DNA of 64,000 bases, from NCBI GenBank assembly GCA_046530735.1, contig JBHEQV010000003.1, positions 1 to 64,000 of the forward strand, read 5' to 3'. The notes below the pieces were generated by a model that saw only the letters and a list, made by a program, of their open reading frames with translations, had not been told where the DNA came from and did not search any database. Position 1 is the first letter of the stretch, and each line of letters opens with the position of its first letter. Both the position numbers and the translations under genes were made by a program. This stretch comes from Arsenophonus sp046530735. Its GTDB lineage: Bacteria > Pseudomonadota > Gammaproteobacteria > Enterobacterales > Enterobacteriaceae. Of this stretch, positions 20,144-29,475 are shown piece after piece.

Positions 20144-23100
20144 TTAATCAAATTCTAATTCTACCTGATGATTGCCTAGTAGAGTTCGCAGCTCAATTAG
20201 CAATTTATCAGTTGGAATAACCCGCCAAGTGATGCCTAATTTTAATTTAGCGCAAGCATCTTTCTTTTGATAATAAAGATGAACCGGTATTGTTCCTGAA
20301 CGATAAGGTTCTAATGTGTCACGAAGACGATTTAATAATCGGTCATTCATTTGTTTATCTATCAATGAAATAGCAATGCCTCTAGCATACTTGTTACGAG
20401 CTTCACTAAGTTCTATCAGTTCATGAACAGACATTTTATTACTACCATTGAAATCATCAAAGCTAATCTGACCTGTTGCAATTAATATTTTATTTTTTAC
20501 AAGTAGATGTTGATACTTTTCTAAAGTATCTGAAAATAACATTATATTCAAGCGTCCAGAACGGTCATCCAAAGTACATATACCTACTCTGTTGCCACGT
20601 TTACTGGTTACTATTTTAGCTGTCAGCGCTAAACCAACTACTGTTGAGATCTCTGCACGAGATGTTGGGTTCACATCCTTTAATCTCAATCCACTGCTAT
20701 AATGTTCAATTTCAGACAAATAAGCGGTAATAGGATGTCCAGTTAAATAGAGACCCAATGTTTCGCGTTCACCTTCTAATATAAGATGTTCAGGCCATTT
20801 AGCTACACTATCATAAGATTGTTCAACCTGATCAGGTGTTTCACCTAATACCCCAAACATATCAGTTTGTCCAATAGCTTCTGCTTTAGCATGTTGACTT
20901 GCCGCTTTTAAAGCATCTTCTAATGAAGACATTAACGCAGCACGATGCGGACCTAAATGATCAAAAGCACCTGACATAATCAATTTCTCCATCACTCTAC
21001 GATTAAGCTTTTTAGTATCAATCCGTGCACAAAGATCAAAAATTTCTTTAAAAAAACCCCCTTTTTGACGCGATTCAATAATAGTTTTTATTGGACCTTC
21101 ACCAACACCTTTAATTGCGCCAATGCCATAAACAATTTCACCGCTAGCATTAACATGAAAATGATATAACCCACTATTGATATCCGGCGGTAATACTTTT
21201 AACCCTATACACCAACATTCATCAACTAAACTAACTACTTTCTCGGTATTATCCATATCCGCTGACATAACTGCCGCCATAAATTCAGCTGGGTAGTGTG
21301 TTTTTAACCAAAGAGTCTGGTAAGAAACTAATGCATAAGCCGCAGAATGTGATTTATTAAATCCGTAACCAGCAAATTTTTCCATTAGGTCAAAGATTCT
21401 TATTCCTAATTCACAATCAATACCATTTTTAACCACCCCAGATTGAAAAGCGGAGCGTTGTTTTGCCATTTCTTCAGGCTTTTTCTTACACATAGCCCGA
21501 CGGAGCATATCTGCTTCCCCTAGCGTATAACCAGCAAGCACCTGAGCAATCTGCATAACTTGTTCTTGATAAAGAATTATGCCGTAGGTAGGCTCTAAAA
21601 TCGGTTGCAATAAGTCATGTTCCCATTCAACATCAGGGTAAGAGATAGCTTCGTTCCCATGCTTACGATTAATAAAATTATCTACCATCCCTGACTGTAA
21701 TGGGCCTGGACGAAAAAGTGCAACTAAAGCGATTATATCTTCAAAGCAATCAGGGCGTAATCGCTTAATCAAGTCTTTCATACCCCGAGATTCTAGTTGG
21801 AATACCGCTGTCGTTTCGGCTCGTTGCAATAGTTCAAAACATTTTTGATCATCAAGAGGGATCGTCATGATATCAATGGGCGCTAAATTTTGTTTTGTAA
21901 GACGTTGATTAATCATCTTTAACGTCCAACTAATAATTGTCAAAGTCTTAAGACCAAGAAAATCAAATTTTACCAAACCAACGTATTCAATATCATTTTT
22001 ATCAAATTGGGTAAGCGGATTTTTCCCTTCAGAATCACAATAAAGAGGTGCAAAATCCGTTATTTTAGTTGGCGCTATTACTACTCCACCAGCATGTTTA
22101 CCTGCATTACGTATCACACCTTCAAGTTTTCGCGCCATATCTATTAATACCTTAACTTCTTCATCAGCATAATAAATTTCTTGTAATTGTGGCTCTGCTA
22201 CGAATGCCTTTTTAAGGGTCATACCAGGATCCTGCGGAACTAATTTCGCGATACGATCAACAAATCTATATGGATGACTCAGTACCCGACCAACATCTCT
22301 AATAACGGCTTTTGCGGCCATGGTACCAAAAGTAATAATTTGTGAGACAGATTCACGAGTATACATTTGTGTAACATGCTCAATGACCTGATCGCGTTTT
22401 TCCATACAAAAATCAACATCAAAATCAGGCATGGAAATACGCTCAGGATTAAGAAAGCGTTCAAATATAAGATCAAATTGAAGTGGATCCAAATCCGTAA
22501 TTTTTAGTGCATAAGCGACTAATGAACCAGCGCCAGATCCTCGTCCAGGACCAACAGGGATACCGTTATCTTTTGACCATTGAATAAACTCCATTACAAT
22601 CAGAAAATAACCAGGAAATCCCATCTGATTAATCACTCGTAACTCAATATCTAAACGTTCATCATATGCTACTCGTCGTTCAGCTCTTTCTTTCTCATCG
22701 AAATAAAGAAATTGCAAACGTTCTTCCAGACCTAATTTTGCACATTTGATAAGGAAATCTTTCGTTTTGATATCACCAGTAGGAAATTTGGGCAAAAAAT
22801 ATTCACCTAAAGGCATAATCACATTACAACGCTTAGCAATTTCAACACTATTTTTCAACGCCTCAGGAATGTCGGCAAACAATTCAAGCATTTCTTGTTC
22901 ACTGCGTAGATATTGCTGAGGAGTATAATTTTTTGGTCTTTTTTGATCAGCGAGTGTAAAACCATCATGGATCGCTACCCGTATTTCATGTGCAGCAAAA
23001 TCATCACTATTAATAAAGCGTACATTATTAGTGGCAACGACCGGCAAACCTTTTTGTGCGGCTAATTGGACAGCGGAATGTAAATAACTCTCTTCATCAG

Positions 23101-23626
23101 AGCGCCCAATTCTGACAAGTTCTATATAATAGTTATCTGGAAAATGGATTTGATAAAAATCTAAACATTGTTCAACCAGTTGTTGGTTTCCACGTAACAA
23201 AAATTTACCAACATCGCCCATATAGCCACCAGAAAGTAATAGTAACCCCTCTTTATAGGTTACTAACAATTCTCGCGTGATCGTTGGTCCGATTGTGTCA
23301 TAGCCTTTTTGATAGGCTGCAGAAATAAGTAGTATTAGATTATGGTAACCTTTACTATTCCTGGCTAAGATAGTTAAATGAGCAACTTCATCACTGAGTA
23401 ATTCGCTTTCTAGATAAAAATCTGCACCAATAATTGGTTTAATTCCGGCAGAATGTGCTGCACAATAAAATTTTATTAAACCATAAAGATTAGTAAAATC
23501 AGTTATTGCCAATGCAGGCATGCCTAATTCTACCACCTGATTAATGAGTGGGTTAATTTTTGCTAATCCATCAATAATAGAATAGTCACTATGTACGCGT
23601 AAGTGTATAAAATGTGGTTCAGCCAT
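20144..23626 (-). CDS. dnaE: DNA polymerase III subunit alpha DnaE
   Basis: Replicative polymerase catalytic subunit, 1160 residues, exactly the E. coli length. Domains in order are an N-terminal PHP domain (HLRVHSDYSIIDG at the start), the palm with the catalytic aspartates in PDFDVDFCMEKR (about 400), the GPGRGSGAGSL motif, and a second acidic motif in VKFDFLGLKTL (about 555). These are followed by the tandem HhH/beta-binding region, an OB-fold (about 980-1080) and the C-terminal tail. No frameshift is visible. The rnhB pseudogene lies immediately upstream and accA downstream. Confidence 0.98.
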   Translation of the reverse strand: MAEPHFIHLRVHSDYSIIDGLAKINPLINQVVELGMPALAITDFTNLYGLIKFYCAAHSAGIKPIIGADFYLESELLSDEVAHLTILARNSKGYHNLILLISAAYQKGYDTIGPTITRELLVTYKEGLLLLSGGYMGDVGKFLLRGNQQLVEQCLDFYQIHFPDNYYIELVRIGRSDEESYLHSAVQLAAQKGLPVVATNNVRFINSDDFAAHEIRVAIHDGFTLADQKRPKNYTPQQYLRSEQEMLELFADIPEALKNSVEIAKRCNVIMPLGEYFLPKFPTGDIKTKDFLIKCAKLGLEERLQFLYFDEKERAERRVAYDERLDIELRVINQMGFPGYFLIVMEFIQWSKDNGIPVGPGRGSGAGSLVAYALKITDLDPLQFDLIFERFLNPERISMPDFDVDFCMEKRDQVIEHVTQMYTRESVSQIITFGTMAAKAVIRDVGRVLSHPYRFVDRIAKLVPQDPGMTLKKAFVAEPQLQEIYYADEEVKVLIDMARKLEGVIRNAGKHAGGVVIAPTKITDFAPLYCDSEGKNPLTQFDKNDIEYVGLVKFDFLGLKTLTIISWTLKMINQRLTKQNLAPIDIMTIPLDDQKCFELLQRAETTAVFQLESRGMKDLIKRLRPDCFEDIIALVALFRPGPLQSGMVDNFINRKHGNEAISYPDVEWEHDLLQPILEPTYGIILYQEQVMQIAQVLAGYTLGEADMLRRAMCKKKPEEMAKQRSAFQSGVVKNGIDCELGIRIFDLMEKFAGYGFNKSHSAAYALVSYQTLWLKTHYPAEFMAAVMSADMDNTEKVVSLVDECWCIGLKVLPPDINSGLYHFHVNASGEIVYGIGAIKGVGEGPIKTIIESRQKGGFFKEIFDLCARIDTKKLNRRVMEKLIMSGAFDHLGPHRAALMSSLEDALKAASQHAKAEAIGQTDMFGVLGETPDQVEQSYDSVAKWPEHLILEGERETLGLYLTGHPITAYLSEIEHYSSGLRLKDVNPTSRAEISTVVGLALTAKIVTSKRGNRVGICTLDDRSGRLNIMLFSDTLEKYQHLLVKNKILIATGQISFDDFNGSNKMSVHELIELSEARNKYARGIAISLIDKQMNDRLLNRLRDTLEPYRSGTIPVHLYYQKKDACAKLKLGITWRVIPTDKLLIELRTLLGNHQVELEFD

Positions 23627-23639
23627 TTTCTTAGTTATA

Positions 23640-24215
23640 CTCTTTGCAACTCAGTATTCGACTAACAGAAGTATAATTTTTGCGATGAAACTCTGTTGCA
23701 CCATATTAATTCAATTTTTCTAAATGAAATATCGTTGAGTAGCTTTCATGCTGAATAAAAGGATACTTTAAATAAAGGATATGTAACTTTCACATTTCCC
23801 TATTTCATGTCACTTTTGCTAATAGTAACACGACACTAATTTCCTGCACTAAGCTATCATATTTAATAATTGCTTGAAAAAGCAGATGAAAATCTAGGCT
23901 CTTATTCCCATCTATCAAAACGAAATCAGGCATAGTAGTAAGATTCTGCCACTGCTCTGAATGTGGATAAAATGGTCTATAATGTATTAATTTTATCTAT
24001 CTCTTATAGCTCTACATACTCTATACTTCAAGATAATGCTTTATCTTAAATCTCAATATAAAGTGTATTACGCCGTTTTTCGATTATTTTTTTAGAATTA
24101 GCTAATCTTATTATTGACTGCTTAGATCTAAAATAACAGGGACTGTTACTACTGCTTCGATCAAAAATCTTAGACCAAACCTCATCAAGACTGACAAAAA
24201 TTTTTATTTTAAAAT
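23640..24215 (-). pseudogene. rnhB: rnhB pseudogene (RNase HII)
   Basis: The gap between lpxB and dnaE has the length of rnhB, and the minus strand gives its residues in order with many stops. These are EAVVTVPVILD near 24130-24165 (E. coli GAVVTAAVILD), DFVLIDGNK near 23895-23925 (EYVLIDGNR), EISVVLLLAKVT then NREM (EISAASILAKVTRDAEM), and IFHLEKLN-YGATEFHR near 23685-23730 (FHLEKLAEHGATEHHR). RNase HII removes misincorporated ribonucleotides; its loss is tolerable if rnhA survives. Confidence 0.93.
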
Positions 24216-24231
24216 AAATAAATAAAATAAT

Positions 24232-25404
24232 TTATTTTTTACTTAACTCTAAGACGGCTTCTGCCGCTTTCTGATTAGCCTCACAAAGAATATCTTCATG
24301 TAGTTGTAAGAAGATTTGTTTTAGCTTTTCAACTTTTTCTTTATCTATTAGTAGAGACTTGAGTGAGTCAGCTAATAATTCAGGTTGACAATCATGCTGA
24401 ATAAATTCTTTAACCAACTCTTTGCCAGCCAATAAATTTGGCAATGAAATAAAAGGAATTTTAACCAGGCGTTTAGCTAACCAATAAGTTACTGGTTTCA
24501 TTCGATATCCAACTACCATCGGACACTTTGCTAGCATACATTCTAATGAAGCCGTCCCTGAAGCTAATAAAGTTACATCAGCTGCAATCATAGCTGTCTG
24601 CGCTTGGCCATCTAAAATTTTCAGTGATAAGCTTGGCGAAATCTCTCGATAAATAGCTTCAAATTGCTGCCGACGTTGTCGATTAACAACAGGAACTAAA
24701 ATTTGCAAATTAGGAAAGTCTTTTATCAAAATTTGTGCAGCGCGCAAAAAAATAGGACTCAGCATTTCAACTTCAAAACGACGACTACCCGGCAAGATGA
24801 TTAAACACTTAACATCATGAGTTATATTTAATTTTATTCTAATAGCCTGCTTATCAGGTTGTAGTGGTACACTATCAGCCATAGCGTGGCCTATAAAACG
24901 ACAAGGAATGCTGTAGCGGTCATAAAACTTTTTTTCAAATGGTAACAAAGCAAGCACCAAGTTGGTCGCCTCTCTTATTTTAAAAATACGATTCTGCCTC
25001 CATGCCCAAACAGAAGGACTAACGTAATGAATGGTTTTGATACCTGTTTGTTTTAATTTTCTTTCAAGGGTAATATTAAAGTCAGGCGAATCTATCCCAA
25101 CAAAGACATCAGGCTGCAATTTAATAAAACATTTAATTAAGTCAGCACGAATTTCTAATAAGCGTATTAGTCGCCCTAAAACTTCAACAATCCCCATCAC
25201 AGCAAATTCTTCCATTTCATACAAGGACTCACAACCCTCTGCTTGCATTAATGGGCCTGCAACACCAACAAAATACGCATTAGGAACTTGCTGTTTTAAG
25301 GCGTTAATAAGACCTGCACCAAGTATATCACCTGATGCTTCTCCAGCAACGAGACCAATAATCAAAGGTCGTTGTTGAATTGAAACTTGATGACTATTTG
25401 CCAA
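24232..25404 (-). CDS. lpxB: Lipid-A-disaccharide synthase LpxB
   Basis: LpxB joins UDP-2,3-diacylglucosamine and lipid X to form the tetra-acylated lipid A disaccharide at the inner membrane. The 390-residue GT19 enzyme has the N-terminal GEASGDILGAGLI motif, PDVFVGIDSPDFN, HYVSPSVWAWR and the C-terminal LASGTASLECMLAKCPMVVGY segment; length is near E. coli (382). In the ancestral operon lpxA is directly upstream. Here an IS481-like remnant of about 1.1 kb separates them, so lpxB may depend on a promoter inside the remnant or on read-through. Confidence 0.97.
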   Translation of the reverse strand: MANSHQVSIQQRPLIIGLVAGEASGDILGAGLINALKQQVPNAYFVGVAGPLMQAEGCESLYEMEEFAVMGIVEVLGRLIRLLEIRADLIKCFIKLQPDVFVGIDSPDFNITLERKLKQTGIKTIHYVSPSVWAWRQNRIFKIREATNLVLALLPFEKKFYDRYSIPCRFIGHAMADSVPLQPDKQAIRIKLNITHDVKCLIILPGSRRFEVEMLSPIFLRAAQILIKDFPNLQILVPVVNRQRRQQFEAIYREISPSLSLKILDGQAQTAMIAADVTLLASGTASLECMLAKCPMVVGYRMKPVTYWLAKRLVKIPFISLPNLLAGKELVKEFIQHDCQPELLADSLKSLLIDKEKVEKLKQIFLQLHEDILCEANQKAAEAVLELSKK

Positions 25405-25430
25405 AGATTTCTCCTATTTAGATTACTTGT

Positions 25431-26509
25431 TAATTATCATCTTCCTGAAGATAGTATGGTTTTTTAAAATAATTCAGATTTGACTTTAAACCTATCTTTC
25501 ATAAACTATAATGAAGTTTACTACCTAATACTGATTAGAGTAATTATTGACTATAGAACCAAACATATTGATACAGAGTGACGTAATCTTTTAATCAGAA
25601 TTAAACTAATGGCTTTATATCTCATCTTTCTATGCATGCATTAGATTGCTTACCATACCATTCGTTTAAAGATAATATCGACGGACTAGAATTCAGCATT
25701 CCATTATATCAAGCTCTGCACATAAAGAATCGAATTCCTATTTTTTTTGTAACTAAATATTTTCGCAGACTAAAAAGACGGTATCAAGTTCTTTGACACT
25801 GTTATAAGTATCTGATATATAGCGATATGGGACATGCCGGTTAAGATCACGTAAGAAACGTTGAGCATTTAGTCGCTATTTTGTCTTACCCATCATAAAG
25901 ATATATAAAAACCAACTGATGGATGCGATCATTATCTCCTAATAGATAATATCATGAATTTTCGTTTTACATTTGTGAAAGATATTTTAAATTTAGGTAC
26001 AGATAACTAAAACAGGATCATAGCTTTTAAATACTTTATACTTTAGCTTCAGTGCTTTCATTATCTCATTTCATACAAATCTACACTTCATTCCTGTATA
26101 AATAGCAATCCAGGCGATTGAGATAGAACGGAATTCAGAAATTAGTGTACGGAACTTGCTACTAGCAGATTGTAGAGAAAAAGAAAGGATTTTTATAAAA
26201 AATGACTATAGATTTCTGATCGGTCAACAGTATCATCTGTAAATAATTTGGAATATGGTTGTAATTATCAATATCATCTCTTTTTGCTCTTTAGAAAAGA
26301 GAAGTTCAGATTTCTTATAATGTTTAACAAAATTAAACGCAGTCTCTCTTATAACCTTAAGAGTAGCACTGATTTTAGGTGTTGTAGTTACCTGGTTATG
26401 GATCCTTATGATCATAATATCCCAAATCAACTATATCCATCAGTAGCTATCTTAGCATAAATAGGGTTGTGCAACTATGGTCTATATAATCATCCTGAAC
26501 TAAAAAGTT
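25431..26509 (-). mobile_element. Decayed IS481-like element between lpxA and lpxB
   Basis: This copy aligns with the better preserved one at 34928-35987: the right part (CTGAAGATAGTATGG near 25450), the middle and the far terminal repeat (AAAAGTTAAC at about 26503-26512). The transposase is unreadable except for short runs. The terminal repeat overlaps the lpxA stop codon (26508-26510), so the insertion landed at the very end of lpxA without shortening the protein. The 60-70 codon open runs near 26240-26460 are not genes. Confidence 0.75.
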
Positions 26510-27305
26510 AACGAATAATCCCGCGATTAGATTGCACTGAATTCTCTAAAAAATTACTCAGTATTTTTACCTGTTGATTATTTTTACCTAGTGCAATCAG
26601 TTCTTGTCTAGCCTCGTCTAACGTTTTCCCACAACGGTAAAGGATCTTATACGCATTTCTAATCGCATGTAGTGATTCTTTATCAAAACCACGACGTTTT
26701 AAACCTTTAATATTTACTCCATAAGGAGTTGCATGATTACCTTGAGCAATAACATAAGGCGGAACATCTTGAGCAACACCGGAACAGCCACCAACCATAA
26801 CATGAGCACCAATTTGACAAAATTGATGTACCGCACTCATGCCACCAATAATAGCATAATCATCTAGTTTAACATGTCCTCCAAGCGTACCATTATTAGC
26901 AATAATACAATAATTGCCTAGGAAGCAATCATGAGCAATATGGGTATTTACCATCAATAAATTATCATTACCTATTTTCGTTAAACCTTCGCCTTGTAGT
27001 GTACCACGGTGAATAGTACAACTCTCCCTAATTCGATTACAATCACCAATCTCAACTCGAGTTAGCTCTCCTTGGTATTTTAGATCCTGATTAATTTCAC
27101 CTATAGTAACAAACTGAAATATTTGGTTATTACAACCAATTTTAGTATTGCCATTGACAACTACATGCGATTTAAGTGTTGTATTTTCACCAATGTTAAC
27201 CTGAGAACCAATATAACAAAACGGGCCTATATGGACATTTACACCGATAATCGCACCCTCTTCAACAATAGAAGAGGGATGAATAATCGCTGTCTTATTA
27301 ATCAT
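26508..27305 (-). CDS. lpxA: UDP-N-acetylglucosamine acyltransferase LpxA
   Basis: LpxA adds R-3-hydroxymyristate to UDP-GlcNAc, the first lipid A step. It is a left-handed beta-helix of hexapeptide repeats (about 1-190) with the catalytic histidine in NTHIAHDCFLGN (His125 by E. coli numbering) and a C-terminal helical domain. The start at 27305 (MINKTAII) is chosen over the ATG at 27341. It has a GAGGGA ribosome site five bases upstream, matches the family N-terminus and lies just after the fabZ stop. Length is 265 residues (E. coli 262). The C-terminal NRGIIR is intact although the stop codon lies at the edge of an IS481-like remnant. Confidence 0.97.
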   Translation of the reverse strand: MINKTAIIHPSSIVEEGAIIGVNVHIGPFCYIGSQVNIGENTTLKSHVVVNGNTKIGCNNQIFQFVTIGEINQDLKYQGELTRVEIGDCNRIRESCTIHRGTLQGEGLTKIGNDNLLMVNTHIAHDCFLGNYCIIANNGTLGGHVKLDDYAIIGGMSAVHQFCQIGAHVMVGGCSGVAQDVPPYVIAQGNHATPYGVNIKGLKRRGFDKESLHAIRNAYKILYRCGKTLDEARQELIALGKNNQQVKILSNFLENSVQSNRGIIR

Positions 27306-27318
27306 ATCATCCCTCATT

Positions 27319-27771
27319 TTATGCTTCTTGGCTACGAGCACACATCATTGTCGCTTCACAAACAACTTTTTCATCCACTTTTGCAATACTTTTAAAAAGC
27401 GTCAAACCACGTTTAGTTTTAACAAACATTACCTCAAAAATCATCTGATCGCCAGGTTGAACTGGATGTTTAAATCTTGCTTCGTTAATACCAGCAAAGT
27501 AATACAGTTCACCAGACTCTAATTTTCCAATACTCTTAAAGGCTAAAATACCAGCCGCTTGAGCCATAGCTTCAAGAATTAATACTCCAGGAAATATTGG
27601 TTTATCTGGAAAATGACCTTGAAAAAAAGGTTCATTAAAAGAGACATTTTTTACTGCACGTAAAAATTTACCTTCTTCAAAATCCAATACACGATCAACT
27701 AATAAAAAAGGATAGCGATGAGGCAATAACCCTAAAATTTCTTCTATATCCAGAGTATGTTTATCACTCAT
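27319..27771 (-). CDS. fabZ: 3-hydroxyacyl-ACP dehydratase FabZ
   Basis: FabZ dehydrates beta-hydroxyacyl-ACP in fatty acid elongation and competes with LpxA and LpxD for hydroxymyristoyl-ACP. The 150-residue hot-dog protein shows PHRYPFLLVDRVL, the catalytic histidine (His53) in FFQGHFPDKPIFPGVL, and the glutamate (Glu67) in LILEAMAQAAG. Length and sequence match E. coli (151). It is third in the lpxD-fabZ-lpxA run; the 114-base gap to lpxD holds a GC-rich hairpin. Confidence 0.97.
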   Translation of the reverse strand: MSDKHTLDIEEILGLLPHRYPFLLVDRVLDFEEGKFLRAVKNVSFNEPFFQGHFPDKPIFPGVLILEAMAQAAGILAFKSIGKLESGELYYFAGINEARFKHPVQPGDQMIFEVMFVKTKRGLTLFKSIAKVDEKVVCEATMMCARSQEA

Positions 27772-27820
27772 AGAAAAGACTCTTCTTATTTAAATTTAAA
27801 AAAATTAAATATGAATAACA

Positions 27821-27860
27821 CGGCCTGCTTTAACCCCTAAATAAGGTATTCTGCAGGCCG
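27821..27860 (-). promoter_or_regulatory. GC-rich hairpin in the lpxD-fabZ intergenic region
   Basis: CGGCCTGC (27821-27828) and GCAGGCCG (27853-27860) form a perfect 8-bp stem closing a 24-base interior that has a further short AACC/GGT pairing. It is the most GC-rich stem in the spacer DNA I read. It sits between the lpxD stop (27886) and fabZ start (27771). Without a following T run it is not a classical terminator; a processing or attenuation element is possible. Confidence 0.5.
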
Positions 27861-27885
27861 CAATTAATAAATCTACACACGGTAT

Positions 27886-28920
27886 TTAGTTATCTTTAGT
27901 AAATACCTTACGTTCTAGTATCTTCATGCGCTTAGTTATTTCATTGATATTCAAAACTAAAGCGGCTGTTTTTCTCCAAATCTTATTTGGCTGTAATGGA
28001 ATGCCAGAAGAGTATATTCCCGGTTCACTAATTGGACGCATTACCATTCCCATTCCAGTTATTGTAACTTTATCACAAATTTCCATATGTCCATTAATAA
28101 CACTAGCACCACCAATCATACAATATTGGCCTATTTTCAGGCTACCAGCCATAATAACCCCACCAGCAATAGCTGTGTGATCACCGATGATCACATTATG
28201 AGCAATTTGACATTGGTTATCAATAATGACCCCATCACCAATAATTGTATTATCCAGTGCGCCCCGATCAATAGTAGTACAAGCACCAATTTCAACATTA
28301 TTACCAATAATAACTGAACCTAATTGAGGTATTTTTATCCATTGCCCTTTTTCATTTGCATAGCCAAAACCATCTGAACCAATAACTGATCCTGATTGGA
28401 TCAAACATTGTTTACCTATCTCGACGTTATGATAGATAGAAACATTTGCCCATAAACATGTAGACTGTCCAATCTTGACTTTTTTACCAATAAAGCAACC
28501 TGCACCGATAATAACTTGATTACCTAATATTACACCTGACTCGATAACAGCATTAACGCCAATGGCAACATTTTCGCCGAGCTGAACATCTTCTGCAATA
28601 ACCGCAGAAGGATGGATATTTTGTGCAGGTTTAGGCGTTGTATCCAAAATTTGAGCTAATTGAGCATAAGCTAGATAAGGATCTTTAACCACTAAAGCTG
28701 CTATTTTACTATCTGGCAGATTTTTCTTCTTTAATACAACGGCAGCAGCTTTACATTCTGCTAATTGTGTCAGGTAAGAACGGCTATCCGATGATAAAAA
28801 AGTAATTTGCCCTTCCTTAGCTAATTGCATAGATCCAATACTGGTGATAATGATATCACCATCACCATGTAGCTGCGCGTCTAATTTTTTGGCTAAATCA
28901 GCTAATCGAATAGAAGCCAT
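27886..28920 (-). CDS. lpxD: UDP-3-O-(R-3-hydroxymyristoyl)glucosamine N-acyltransferase LpxD
   Basis: LpxD adds the second hydroxymyristoyl chain in lipid A synthesis. The protein has an N-terminal uridine-binding domain (about 1-100), a long left-handed beta-helix with hexapeptide repeats (about 100-310) carrying the catalytic histidine in CQIAHNVIIGDHTAIAGG, and a C-terminal helix. Length is 344 (E. coli 341). It starts three bases after the skp stop on the same strand. No defects are visible. Confidence 0.97.
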   Translation of the reverse strand: MASIRLADLAKKLDAQLHGDGDIIITSIGSMQLAKEGQITFLSSDSRSYLTQLAECKAAAVVLKKKNLPDSKIAALVVKDPYLAYAQLAQILDTTPKPAQNIHPSAVIAEDVQLGENVAIGVNAVIESGVILGNQVIIGAGCFIGKKVKIGQSTCLWANVSIYHNVEIGKQCLIQSGSVIGSDGFGYANEKGQWIKIPQLGSVIIGNNVEIGACTTIDRGALDNTIIGDGVIIDNQCQIAHNVIIGDHTAIAGGVIMAGSLKIGQYCMIGGASVINGHMEICDKVTITGMGMVMRPISEPGIYSSGIPLQPNKIWRKTAALVLNINEITKRMKILERKVFTKDN

Positions 28921-28923
28921 CTA

Positions 28924-29424
28924 TTATCTAACCTTCTTATTAACTAGATCGGTAATATTTTTTAGGTTGGAACCGTTTTCTGGATAAAGAATCGCATTTA
29001 CGTCAACAACCAGGTCGTAACGCTCCTTTTCTGCAACTTCTTTTGTTGCTATCTTTATCGTTTGCAATATTTTATTGCGCTCTTCTTGTTGACGACGTTG
29101 GTTATCTTGTTCAAATTGTTGCGCTTTTTTAAGAAAATCTGTCCGCTTAGCTTCAAACGCTTCTAGATCTTTCTCATTAGGCTTAGCAGCATTTTTTTGT
29201 AATTTTTCCGCTTGAATCTGTAAATCTTTTTCCATATTTTGTAACTTATCATCGCGTCCTTGAAACTCTTTTTCAAGTTGCTTAGATACCGCTTTACTGA
29301 TTGCTATGTTCTGAAAAAGTTCCCCAACATTAATAACGGCAACTTTTTCTGCATCTGCATTGGTAGATACAGCTAAAATCAAACATAAAGCGACTGCACA
29401 CAACAATTTTTTCACACTAAACAC
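28924..29424 (-). CDS. skp: Periplasmic chaperone Skp (OmpH)
   Basis: Skp is a trimeric periplasmic chaperone that holds unfolded outer-membrane proteins for the BAM complex. The 166-residue protein has a signal peptide (about 1-25, ending TNADA), a small beta body (KVAVINVGELFQ) and long coiled-coil arms rich in K, E and Q (about 55-130), then the C-terminal strand (YDLVVDVNAILY). It sits between bamA and lpxD as in E. coli. Confidence 0.95.
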   Translation of the reverse strand: MFSVKKLLCAVALCLILAVSTNADAEKVAVINVGELFQNIAISKAVSKQLEKEFQGRDDKLQNMEKDLQIQAEKLQKNAAKPNEKDLEAFEAKRTDFLKKAQQFEQDNQRRQQEERNKILQTIKIATKEVAEKERYDLVVDVNAILYPENGSNLKNITDLVNKKVR

Positions 29425-29475
29425 CCCTTATTTCTTGATCTGACCAGAATCGAATCAATAAATTAAATTGACGTT

